Assembly (NCBI RefSeq): GCF_036898095.1
Contig: NC_090739.1
Span: forward strand, 61,709,353-61,773,352
Source: Palaemon carinicauda
Lineage: Eukaryota > Arthropoda > Malacostraca > Decapoda > Palaemonidae
Reading direction: 5' to 3'
Length of the DNA stretch: 64,000 nucleotides
A model generated the notes under the pieces. That model was not told where the DNA came from. It searched no databases and worked only from the letters and a program-made list of their open reading frames with translations. This document shows positions 1 through 12,200 of the stretch, in pieces. Both the position numbers and the translations under genes were made by a program. The first letter of the stretch is position 1; each line of letters starts with the position of its first letter.

Positions 1-1232
1 ATCTGCTAATGAGACGCCAGATATTTCCCGTTAAAACTGTTTGATGTAAGAGAGGTTCTCTGACTTATGGACTGCTGTTGGCGAACGAGTTACATTCACG
101 CCAGGCATTAAATTTTCATTTCCTAAGATGTTTGCTTTATGAAAAGAGTTAAATTTACAAGTCTTTTCATTCAAACGCTCTAGCTAAATTTATTGCATAT
201 AAATCATGACAAACAATACAACCTCTATGGAAGTAAACTTAAAATGATTATTAAAATCAAGAATTAATATATATATATTAGGTCTTGTTGAAGAGTATAG
301 GTTGAGTAAATAAATCATATTCATAGGAATAGGCCTACTTGACTGTGTTCTGGCTGTGATGTTAGATATGCATGTTTGTCTGTGAAGCTGTAGCAAGCGA
401 AGGCAACCACCAATCGCAGCTATGGAAGATATGGCCAATCAGGCGACTGGAATTTACCACCCAGAAAGAATTGAGGGGAGTTCCTGTTCGAAAAAAATGT
501 CAATTTCATTAAATGCTCTAGCTATGGAAGATCGAACTGTAAGATTTTTTTAAGAGAATTTAAATACATTTTCTTCAACATATATAGATACAGTCCCTTA
601 AAAGAAGGTTTGTTAACATATTTTATTGGAGGCAGAGATTCTGATTACTAAATTATTTTTTTTTTTTCAGAAAATTCAGCTTTGCGACGTCATAAAAAAA
701 TAGGATGAATTTTGCAGCTTGTCTTTGCTTATGTTTGCTGGTATGAAAAAATTATTATTACATTGATCTTAAATAGTGAAGTAAGTGCAACTTGCTTCTT
801 ATTTTGTTATATTTATAGTATAGTGTAATTGAACAAATGAGTTTAAATCCTATAGAAAACATCTCTTCCTAAAGTAGGTGGAAAATTCCAATAGTATGCA
901 TATTTCATATAAATGATGACTAATAACTGCAAATTTTATGGAAAATAAACTCAAAACAATAATCTAGTAATAAAATGTATCTGGAATATCATTATTGTAT
1001 GTTTGCATAAAAGGCAGACCCGATTTTATCCTTCCATTTCACAATGTTTAGTTTTATTTCATGGCATAACATCGAATATGGTGAAGTTTTTACCAGTGAA
1101 GATTTAGTTTACGATCTATATTAGATGCATTCTTTATGTACTATTTTGCTCTTATAATTCAAACAGTTTATAAAAGATAATTATTTTCATTTGTGAACGA
1201 TAATTAAAGTACACAGTACCTTTGCCTATGAA
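1..1232. other. AT-rich sequence, nothing recognised
   Basis: AT-rich DNA with short homopolymer runs. The open frames are short and have no recognisable protein character. I see no RNA gene or repeat structure here. Confidence 0.5.
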
Positions 1233-1375
1233 CGTAAGTGTACACTTCAGGCACACTATTCTATTGATATCCTTAATTACTTTCCTCATTGGGCTATTTT
1301 TCCTGTTAGAGCCCTGAAGCTTATAGCATTCTACTTTAACAACTAAAGCCTGGCAAGTAATAATAATAACTATGT
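1233..1375 (+). repeat. non-LTR retrotransposon 3' tail fragment
   Basis: The segment contains the string GGGCTATTTTTCCTG followed by a block ending in GGCAAGTAATAATAATAA. It resembles the 3' end at 2225-2345 (TTAGCATTCT, then CTTTMMCAACYAARGC, GGCWAGTAAT and an AAT-rich tail). I read it as the decayed 3' untranslated end of a non-LTR element with an (AAT)n-type tail. The assignment rests on resemblance to the second copy in this window and on the general tail structure. No coding part is attached. Confidence 0.45.
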
Positions 1376-1449
1376 GCCCATTGTTTTCAAACTTACACAA
1401 GAGAATTGGTTAATCTTTTCTTAATATCAATATTGATTTTTAAATAATA

Positions 1450-2345
1450 GATTTAAGAGAATAGTTGTTGTTGGGCACCAATTGTAATTATAAAAGTTTA
1501 ATATCTGGTGTTCCTTAGGATATTGTTCTAGGCTCATTAAATTTCATATCATATATGCATGATTTGTGATTTGGCCAAGAAAAAAAGATTTTTGTCAGTG
1601 CAGATGTTGCTAATAAAATTGCAAAAAGATATTTGGTTTATTAAGTCTTGGTTTTTATGGTCACCAGTCTATCTATCGTTAAGAAACTTTTTCAATAGAT
1701 TCCTTTTACCTTGTTTCGGGTATTATTCTGTTTTCTGGTATTTATATGCTTACTATTCTCTTAATTTATTGGATAGAAACTTTCAGTCGATTAAATTTCT
1801 TATTCATTATCTGATATTAATCTGTCACCGCCATTCAGTTAGGTCTTTATGCTTGTTACTTGAGATTTTTAATATTTCGAATCATCTATTGCAATCAGAT
1901 CTTTCCAGAGTGTACACCATACTGTGCGTAGTACTTAGTGTGCAGTTACAGTAGTTCAAACACTCGCTTTTCCATCTTAAGTTCCAATACTATGCAGTAT
2001 TAAGGTTTTTTTTTTCAGTTGTAACCAGATTGTGGAGTGATCTTCCTGACCAGGCAGGTTAAATCTGTAAAATTCAGAAGTTCAAACTTTTTCTAAATGC
2101 CTTTCAGTGGAACCGGTTGACATGTCTATTTTTATATTTTATATGTGACTGCTCTATTTCAACCTTGCTACTGATTTTCAAATGTTTCGTATATTTTATC
2201 TACTACTTTTAATATAGCTTATTTGCTCCTCCCTTACTTCTTTTTCTCGTTTGGCTACACCCAATGTTGGAGCCAATGGGCTTTTAGCATTCTTCTTTCC
2301 CAACCAAGGCTGCAGCTTGGCTAGTAATGAAAACAATAATAATAA
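1450..2345 (+). pseudogene. degenerate non-LTR retrotransposon, RT C-terminal half
   Basis: Plus-strand translation across several frames gives a decayed reverse transcriptase. A block near 1500-1560 reads SGVP-x-DIVLG then FISYMHDL, like the SGVPQGS-LGPLLF...Y-NDL region of non-LTR RTs. At about 1690-1925 one frame reads ILPCFGYYSVFW, LLDRNFQSIKFLI and RHSVRSLCLL, typical of the RT thumb/C-terminal region, and near 2025 a RLWSDLP motif follows. It ends in an untranslated tail with an AAT-rich run at about 2330-2342. Stops and frame changes separate the blocks, so it cannot make a protein. The clade (Jockey/CR1-like) is inferred from the RLW-x-LP and tail features only. The longest intact frame is 1559-1954. 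Confidence 0.7.
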
Positions 2346-3268
2346 TCCGCTGTTCAGTAAGTCTTGAGTTGCATACAGTAGTCTTTTACTTACACAGATT
2401 TGCTACGGTAAAAGTATTCCTATAACTTTTACCATGATAAAAATCATTAAAATTTTAACTATAGTTACATTAGAGGTGGTGTGCAAGTTATTAGTAGCCA
2501 ATAGTTCTATATTGCTTAACAAGTAATGTCATGCTCCCGTGTTTTAGGTAGCAAAGGTCAGGTAGGGTAAGATTTTATTTTCTTTTTTTATTTTTAGTTT
2601 CCATGATTCATTTTTATTTTTTTATTTCCAAAGATAATCCGGAGGTTGTTTGAGAAGATGCTGCCAATGTGCACTTTCATCGCCCAAGAAGCACGACATG
2701 GTCCCAGGGTCAAGTTAAGCTAACAGGATGTACTTTCATCGCCCAAGAGAATACATGCTTTAAGGCAGGGTACAGTTTCATTACCCAAGTAAAAAGCAAT
2801 GCTTTCAGCTTTAAGGCAGCTAAGGATGTGTATGCAATAGCTCGTAGAGTTTTTTTTTTTTCTCTCAGATTAACATTCATTTTTCCTTAGGTGACCCCAC
2901 CTAATAAAAATACAGTAATTACAAATACCTTATACAGTAGTCCTATTTATTTATAAAGTACTGTACGTATATATTTTTTAAATATCATTAGTATGTAATA
3001 GTACAGTACCATATATGTAATAGTACAATGTTACAATGAGTCTCACCCTAGGTGCATGTTTATTTAGTTTGCCAATGCCTCATACAGTCTTTACCAAAGA
3101 CTGGCTTTATTTAGAAGTTGGTCCAGCTACATCCACTCCAATACCGAAACATAATATTGTTGCCTGTCTACTGGATGCGCAATAAGAAAGTATGTTCGAT
3201 GAATGATCTCTTCAACTTATTCCATCATAACTTTCTGCAGGAAGTTTAATGGTATCTACATAACTAAG
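2346..3268. other. non-coding flank with a small imperfect tandem duplication
   Basis: No gene is recognisable. At 2668-2790 a motif like ACTTTCATCGCCCAAGA recurs three times (about 2674, 2732 and 2775, the last one diverged to TTTCATTACCCAAG), a small degenerate direct repeat. The rest is AT-rich with no structure I can name. Confidence 0.45.
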
Positions 3269-6200
3269 AGTTGAAGGGCAGGAGGGCAAGAGGCAGCCAA
3301 ACCAGGCAATGGCAGGAGCGCAAGGGGCCACTGAGGTATGCATTGGCAGAAGAACAAGAGGCCGCCCGGGCAGGCATTGACAGGAGATGAAGATGTCACC
3401 GAGGCGGGCGATTGCAGGAGAGCAATAGGCACCCGGAGCGGGAGAAGGTATGATTGCAAGAGACCACTGAGGTAGGCAATCGTATGATTGCAAGAGGTCA
3501 CTGAGGCCAACAATGGCAGGAGGGCATGAGGACACAGTGTCTGACAATGGTAGGACGGCAAGATGTGGCCAAGGTGGGCAATGGCAGAAGGGCAAGTGGT
3601 CGCCAAGGCGGGCAATGGCAGGAGGACAACAGGCCACTGAGGCGGGCAATGGTAGGAGAGCAGGAAGCACCAAAGATAGAAAATGGCATGAAGGCAAGAA
3701 GCCGCCGAGATGGGCAATGGCAAGAGGGCAAGAGTCCGAAGAGGCGAGCAATGGCAAGAGGAAAAGTCCGATGAGGCGCGCAATAGCGGGAGGACAAGAG
3801 GCTGACAAGGCGAGCAATGGTAGGAGGGCTAAAGGATGTCGAGGTGAGCAATGGCAGAAAGGCAAGTGGCCGCCGAGGCGGGCACTGACAGGAAGGTAAG
3901 AGGCCATCAAGTCGGGCAAAGAGCACAAGACTTCGACTAGGCGGACAATAGCAGGAGGGCAAGAGGCCGCCAAGGTGGGCAATGGCAGGAGGGCAAGACG
4001 ACACAGAGGAGAGCAATGGCAGGAAAGCAAGTAATGGCAGGAAGGCAAGAGGCACCCAATGATGGCAATGACCGGAGGGCAATAGCAGAAGGGCAAAAGG
4101 CACCCAAGGGGGAAAATGGCACGAGGGAGAGAAGCCCCCAAGGCAGGCAATGGCAAGAGGCTCCCGAGGCAGGCAATGGCACGAGGGCGAGAGGTCCCCC
4201 GAGGCAGGCAATGGCAAGAGGGCGAGAGGCCCCCAATGAAGGCAATGGTACGAGGGCGAGAGGCATCCGAGGCAGGCAATAGCACGAGGGTGAGAGTCAC
4301 CGAAGGCAGGCAATGGCAGGAGGGCATGAGGCTCCCAATGCAGGCAATGACAGGAGATGCAAGAGGCTGCCAAAGCGATCAATGGCAGGAGGGCAAGATG
4401 TTGCCGAAGAAGGCTATGGCAAGACGGGCAATAGTAAGAGGGCAAGAGCCGTCGAGGCTGGCAATGGCACGTGGACAAGAGGATGCCGAGGCGGGCAATG
4501 GCAGGAGGGCAAGAAACTGCATTGGCATGCAGTGAAACAAGGGCAAGAGGCCACCAAGGAGGGCAATGACAAGAGGGCTAGAGGTTGCCAAGGAGGGCAA
4601 TGGCAAGAGGGGAAGAGGCTGCCAAGAAGGGCATTGGCAAGAGGTCACCAAGATGGGTAATGCCAAGAGAGCAAGAGGCTGCCAAATAAGGCAATTGAAC
4701 AAGTTCAAGATGCTGCAGAGGAGGGAAATGGCAAGAGGGTAATAGGCCACTGAAGAGGGCAATGGCAAGAAGCCGCCAAAGCGGGCAGTGGAACAAGTGC
4801 AAAATACCACCGAGGAGTGCAAGGGCAAAAGGCACCAAGGAGGGCAGGCACCGAGGGCAATGGCAAGGGGGCAAGAGGCACCCGAGAAGGGCAATGGCAA
4901 GAGGCACTGAGGAGGGCATTGGCAAGAGGTCAAGAGGCTTCCAAGAAGGGCAATGGCAAGACGCCGCCAAAGCGGGCAATGGAACAGGTGCAAGATGCTG
5001 CCGAGGAGGGCAAGAGGCCACCAAGGAGGGCAATGGCAAGAGGCCGCCAAGGTGGGTAATAGCAATAGGCCACTGAGGAGGGCAATGGTAAGAGGGCAAA
5101 AGGCCACTGAGAAGGACAATGGAAAGCGAGCAAGAGGACACCGAGGAGGGCAATGGCAAAAGACTGCCGAGGAGGGCAATGGCAAGAGGGAAAGAGGCCG
5201 GTGAAGAGGGCAATGGCAAGAGGGCAAAAGGCCGCCAAAGAGGGCAATGGAAAAAGTGCAAAAGGTCAACCAAGGAGGGCAATGGCGAGAGTGCAAGAAG
5301 CCAACAAGAAGGGCAATGGCTAGAGGTTGCTGAGGAGGTCAATGGCAGGAGGGCAATAGGACACCAAAGAGGGCAATGGAACTAGTGAAAAAGGTCGCTG
5401 TGGAGGGCAATGGCGAGAGGGCAACAGACAACTAAGGAGGGCAATGGCAAGAGGGCAAGATGCCGCCAAGGAAGGCAATGACAAGAGGGCAAGAGACCGC
5501 CAAGGAGGGCAATGACAAGAGGTCACCAAGATGGGTAATGCCAAGAGAGCAAGAGGCTGCCAAAGAGGGCAATTGAACCAGTGCAAGAAGCTGCAGAGGA
5601 GGGAAATGGCGAGAGGGTAATAGTCCACCAAGGAGGGCAATAGCAGGAGGCCACCAAGGAGGGCAATGGCAAGAGGCCACCAAGGAGGGCAATGGCAAGA
5701 GGCCGCCAAAGCGGGCAGTGGAACAAGTGCAAGATGCCGCCGAGGAGTGCAAGGGCAAGAGGCTCCGAGGAACGCGACGGCTAGAGAGCAAGATGCATCC
5801 GAGAGGGGCAAGAGGCCCCAAGGAGGGCAATGGCAAGAGGGCAAGAGGCACCCAAGGAGGGCAATGGCAAGAGGGCAAGAGGAACCCAAGAAGGGCAATG
5901 GCAAGAGGCTGCCAAAGAGGGCAATAGAACAGGTGCAAGATGCTGCCGGGAAGGGCAAGAGGCCAACGACGAGGGCAATGGCAAGAGGACGCCGAGGCAG
6001 GCAATGGCAGGAGGGCAAGAGGAAGCCGAAGCGGGCTATGGAACAAGGGGCCAGAGGCCGTCGAGGTGGACAATGGCAAGAGGCCACCGAGGAGGGCAAT
6101 GATAAGAGGGCAAGAGGCCACTGAGAAGGGCAATGGCAAGCGGGCAAGAGACTTCCGAGGATGGCAATGGCAAGAGACTGCCAAGGAGGGCAATGGCAAG

Positions 6201-9200
6201 AGGGCAAGAGGAGGGCAATGATAAGAGGGCAAGAGGCCAATGAGAAGGGCAATGGCAAGCGGGCAAGAGACTCCCGAGGATGGCAATGGCAAGAGACTGC
6301 CAAGGAGGGCAATGGCAAGAGGGCAAGAGGATGCCGAGGAGGGCAATGGCAAGACTTTGCTAAGATGGGCAATGGCAAGAGGGGAAGAGGCACCGAGAAG
6401 GGCAATGGCAAGAGGCACCGAGAAGGGCAATGGCAAGAGGCACCGAGGAGGGCAATGGCAAGAGGCTGCTGAGGAGGGCAATGGCAAGAGGTGAAGAGGG
6501 CAATGGCAAGAGGTGAAAAGGCCGGTGAAGAGGGCAATGGCAAGAGGTGAAGAGGCCGGTGAGGAGGGCAATGGCAAGAGGTGAAGAGGCCGGTGAAGAG
6601 GGCAAAAGGACACCAAAGAGGGTAATGGCAAGAGGACAATGACGAGAGATCGCCGAGATGGGCAATGGTGTGAGTGCAAGAGGCTGTCAAAAAGGGCAAT
6701 GGGACAAGTGCAAAAGGTCACCGAGGAGGGCAATGGCGAGAGGGCAAGAAGCTACCAAGAAGGGCAATGACAAGAGGTTGCTGAGGAGGCCAATGGCAAG
6801 AGGGCAATAGGCCACCAAAGAGGGCAATGGAACTAGTGCAAAAGGTCGCCGTGGAGGGCAATGGCGAGAGGGCAACAAACAACCAAGGAGGGCAATGGCA
6901 AGAGGCTGCTGAGGAGGGCAATGGCAAGAGGTGAAGATGCCGGTGAATGGGGCAATGGCAAGAGGACACCAAAGAGGGCAATGACGAGAGATCGCCGAGA
7001 TGGGAAATGGCGCGAGGGCAAGAGGCCGCCAAAGAGGGCATTGGGACAAGTGCAAAAGGTCACCGAGGAGGGCAATGATAAGAGGGCAAGAGGCCACTGA
7101 GAAGGGCAATGGCAAGAGACCATCGAGGAGGGCAATGGCAAGAGACGGCCGAGGAGGGCAATGGCAAGAGGCTGCTGCGGAGGACAATGGCAAGAGGGAA
7201 AGAGGCCAGTGAGGAAGGCAATGGCAAGAGGGCAAAAGGCCACCAAATAGGGCAATGGCAACAGGGCAGGAGGCCACCAAAGAGGGCAATGGTAATACTT
7301 CTCTGAGATGGGCAATGGCAAGAGGGCAAGAGGCTCCCGAGAGGGGCAATGGCAAGAGGCACCAAGGAGGGCAATGGCAAGAGGTGAAGAGGCCGGTGAA
7401 TAGGGCAATGGCAAAAGGACACCAAAGAGGGCAATGGCAAGAGGACACCAAAGAGGGCAATGACGAGAGGTCGCCGAGATGGGCAATGGCGCGAGGGCAA
7501 GAGGCCGCCAAAGAGGGCAATGGCAAGAGGCCACCAAGGAGGGCAATGGCAAGAGGCCACCTAGAAAGGCAATGGCAAGAAGCCACCAAGAAGGGCAATG
7601 GCAAGAGGTTGCTGAGGAGGCCAATGGCGAGAGGGCAATATGCCACCAAAAAGGGCAATGGAACTAGTGAAAGGTCGCTGTGGTGGGCAATGGCGAGAGG
7701 GTAACAGACAACCAAGGAGGGCAATGGCAAGAGGGCAAGATGCTGCCGAGGAGGGCAATGACAAGAGGGCAAGAGGACGCCAAAGATGGCAATGGCAAGA
7801 GGGCAAGAGGATGCCAAAGATGGCAATGGCAAGAGGGCAAGAGGCACCTAAAGAGGGCAATGGCAAGAGGCACCTAAAGAGGGCAATGGCAAGAGGTACC
7901 GAGGAGGGCAATGGCAAGAGGTACCGAGGAGGGCAATGGCAAGAGGGCAAGAGGCACCCGAGGAGGGCAATGGCAAGAGGGCAAGAGACACCCAAGGAGG
8001 GCAATGGAACAGGTGCAAGATACCGCTGAGGAGGGCAAGAGGCCATCGAGGAGGGCAATGGCAAGAGGATGCCGAAGCAGGAAATGGCAGGAGGGCAAGA
8101 GGAAGCCAAGGCGTGCTATGGAACAAGGGGCCAGAGACCGCTGAGGTGGGCAATGGCAAGAGGCCACCGAGGAGGGAAATGATAAGAGGGCAAGAGGCCA
8201 CTGAGAAGGGCAATGGCAAGAGACCATCGAGGAGGGCAATGGCAAGAGACGGCCGAGGAGGACAATAGCAAGAGGCTGCTGCGGAGGACAATGGCAAGAG
8301 GGAAAGAGGCCAGTGAAGAGGGCAATGGCAAGAGGGCAAAAGGCCACCAAATAGGGCAATGGCAACCGGGCAGGAGGCCACCAAAGAGGGCAATGGCAAT
8401 ACTTCTCTGAGATGGGCAATGGCAAGAGGGCAAGAGGCTCCCGAGAGGGGCAATGGCAAGAGGCACCAAGAAGGGCAATGGCAAGAGGTGAAGAGGCCGG
8501 TGAATAGGGCAATGACAAGAGGGCAAAAGGACACCAAAGAGGGCAATGGCAAGAGGACACCAAAGAGGGCAATGACGTGAGGTCGCCGAGATGGGCAATG
8601 GCGCGAGGGCAAGAGGCCGCCAAAGAGGGCATTGGGACAAGAGCAAAAGGTCACGGAGGAGGGCAATGGCGAGAGGGCAAGAAGCCACCAAGAAGGGCAA
8701 TGGCAAGAGGTTGCTGAGGAGGCCAATAGGCCACCAAAGAGGGCAATGGAACTAGTGCAAAAGGTGGTCGTGGAGGGCAATGTCGAGAGGGCAAGAAGCT
8801 ACCAAGAAGGGCAATGGCAAGAGGTTGCTGAGGAGGCCAATGGCAAGAGAGCAATAGGCCACCAAAGAGGGCAATGAAACTAGTGCAAGATGCTGCAGCG
8901 AAAGGAAATGGCGAGAGGGTAATTGGCCACCAAGGAGGGCAATGGCAAGAGGCCACCAAGGAGGGCAATGGCAAGAGGCCACCAAGGAGGGCAATGGCAA
9001 GAGGCCACCAAGGAGGGCAATGGCAAGAGGCCACCTAGAAAGGCAATGGCAAGAAGCCATCAAGAAGGGCAATGGCAAAAGGTTGCTGAGGAGGCCAATG
9101 GCGAGAGGGCAATATGCCACCAAAAAGGGCAATGGAACTAGTGAAAAAGGTCGCTGTGGTGGGCAATGGCGAGAGGGTAACAGACAACCAAGGAGGGCAA

Positions 9201-12200
9201 TGGCAAGAGGGCAAGATGCTGCCGAGGAGGGCAAGGGCAAGAGGAAGCCAAGGATGGCAATGGCAAGAGGGGAAGATGCGCGTTGCCAAGGAGAGCAAGG
9301 GACAGAGGGCAAGAGGTCACCAAGATGGGTAATGCCAAGAGAGAAAGAGGCTGCCAAAGAGGGCAATAGAACCAGTGCAAGAAGCTGCAGTGGAGGGAAA
9401 TGGCGGGAGGGCACCAAGAAGGGCAAGGGCAAGAGGCCGCCAAAGCGGGTAGTGGAATAAGTGCAAGATGCCGCCGAGGAGTGCAAGGGCAAGAGGCTCC
9501 GAGGAGGGCAACGGCAAGAGGGCAAGAGGCACCCAAGAGGGACCATGGCAAGAGGTACCAGGGAGGGCAATGGCAAGAGGGCAAGAGGCACCCGAGGAGG
9601 GCAATGGCAAGAGGGCAAGAGGCACCCAAGGAGGGCAATGGCAAGAGGCTGCAAAAGAGGGCAATGGAACAGGTGCAAGATACCGCCGAGGAGGGCAAGA
9701 GGCCACAGAGGAGGGCAATAGCAAGAGGACGCCGAGGCAGGCAATGGCAGGAGGGCAAGAGGAAGCCAAGGCGGGCTATGGAACAAGGGGCCAGAGACTG
9801 CTGAGGTGGGCAATGGCAAGAGGCCACCAAGGAGGGCAATGATAAGAGGGCAAGAGGCCACTGAGAAGGGCAATGGCAAGAGACCATCGAGGAGGGCAAT
9901 GGCAAGAGGGAAAGAGGCCAGTGAAGAGGGCAATGGCAACAGGGCAGGAGGCTGCCAAAGAGGGCAATGGCAATACTTCTCTGAGATGGGCAATGGCAAG
10001 AGGGCAAGAGGCACCCGAGAGGGGCAATGGCAGGAGGCACCAAGGAGGGCAATGGCAGGAGGCACCAAGGAGGGCAATGGCAAGAGGGCAATGGAACTAG
10101 TGAAAAAGGTCGCTGTGGTGGGCAATGGCAAGAAGGTAACAGACAACCAAGGAGGGCAATGGCAAGAGGGCAAGATGCTGCCGAGGAGGGCAATGACAAG
10201 AGGGCAAGAGGACGCCAAAGATGGCAATGGCAAGAGGGCAAGAGGCACCTAAAGAGGGCAATGGCAAGAGGTACCGAGGAGGGCAATGGCAAGAGGGCAA
10301 GAGGCACCCGAGGAGGGCAATGGCAAGAGGGCAAGAGGCACCCAAGGAGGGCAATGGAACAGGTGCAAGATACCGCTGAGGAGGGCAAGAGGCCATCGAG
10401 GAGGGCAATGGCAAGAGGATGCCGAAGCAGGAAATGGCAGGAGGGCAAGAGGAAGCCAAGGCGTGCTATGGAACAAGGGGCCAGAGACCGCTGAGGTGGG
10501 CAATGGCAAGAGGCCACCGAGGAGGTCAATGAAAAGAGGGCAAGAGGCCACTGAGAAGGGCAATGGCAAGAGACGGCCGAGGAGGGCAATGGCAAGAGGC
10601 TGCTGCGGAGGACAATGGCAAGAGGGAAAGATGCCAGTGAAGAGGGCAATGGCAAGAGGGCAAAAGGCCACCAAATAGGGCAATGGCAACAGGGCAGGAG
10701 GCCACCAAAGAGGGCAATGGCAATACTTCTCTGAGATGGGCAATGGCAAGAGGGCAAGAGGCTCCCGAGAGGGGCAATGGCAAGAGGCACCAAGGAGGGC
10801 AATGGCAAGAGGTGAAGAGGCCGGTGAATAGGGCAATGACAAGAGGGCAAAAGGACACCAAAGAGGGCAATGGCAAGAGGACACCAAAGAGGGCAATGAC
10901 GAGAGGTCGCCGAGATGGGCAATGGCGCGAGGGCAAGAGGCCGCCAAAGAGGGCATTGGGACAAGAGCAAAAGGTCACGGAGGAGGGCAATGGCGAGAGG
11001 GCAAGAAGCCACCAAGAAGGGCAATGGCAAGAGGTTGCTGAGGAGGCCAATAGGCCACCAAAGAAAGCAATGGAACTAGTGCAAAAGGTGGTCGTGGAGG
11101 GCAATGTCGAGAGGGCAAGAAGCTACCAAGAAGGGCAATGGCAAGAGGTTGCTGAGGAGGCCAATGGCAAGAGGGCAATAGGCCACCAAAGAGGGCAATG
11201 GAACTAGTGCAAGATGCTGCAGAGAAAGGAAATGGCGAGAGGGTAATTGGCCACCAAGGAGGGCAATGGCAAGAGGCCACCAAGGAGGGCAATGGCAAGA
11301 GGCCACCTAGAAAGGCAATGGCAAGAAGCCACCAAGAAGGGCAATGGCAAGAGGTTGCTGAGGAGGCCAATGGCGAGAGGGCAATATGCCACCAAAAAGG
11401 GCAATGGAACTAGTGAAAAAGGTCGCTGTGGTGGGCAATGGCGAGAGGGTAACAGACAACCAAGGAGGGCAATGGCAAGAGGGCAAGATGCTGCCGAGGA
11501 GGGCAATGACAAGAGGGCAAGAGGAAGCCAAGGATGGCAATGGCAAGAGGGGAAGACGCGCCTTGCCAAGGAGAGCAAGGGACAGAGGGCAAGAGGTCAC
11601 CAAGATGGGTAATGCCAAGAGAGAAAGAGGCTGCCAAAGAGGGCAATTGAACCAGTGCAAGAAGCTACAGTGGAGGGAAATGGCGGGAGGGCACAAAGGA
11701 GAGCAATGGCAAGAGGCCGCCAAAGCGGGTAGTGGAATAAGTGCAAGATGCCGCCGAGGAGTGCAAGGGCAAGAGGCTCCGAGGAGGGCAAGAGGCACCC
11801 AAGAGGGACCATGGCAAGAAGTACCAGGGAGGGCAATGGCAAGAGGGCAAGAGGCACCCGAGGAGGGCAATGGCAAGAGGGCAAGAGGCACCCAAGGAGG
11901 GCAATGGCAAGAGGCTGCCAAAGAGGGCAATGGAACAGGTGCAAGATACTGCCGAGGAGGGCAAGAGGCCAGAGAGGAGGGCAATAGCAAGAGGACGCCG
12001 AGGCAAGCAATGGCAGGAGGGCAAGAGGAAGCCAAGGCGGGCTATGGAACAAGGGGCCAGAGACCACTGAGGTGGGCAATGGCAAGAGGCCACCAAGGAG
12101 GGCAATGATAAGAGGGCAAGAGACCATCGAGGAGGGCAATGGCAAGAGACCATCGAGGAGGGCAATGGCAAGAGGGAAAGAGGCCAGTGAAGAGGGCAAT

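Noticed and set aside
9138..11030. A 630-codon minus-strand frame and many other frames of 100-500 codons in array 1
   Set aside because: They arise from the stop-poor 26/34-bp unit and appear in both strands and all phases. There are no splice signals or start context, and no protein family.
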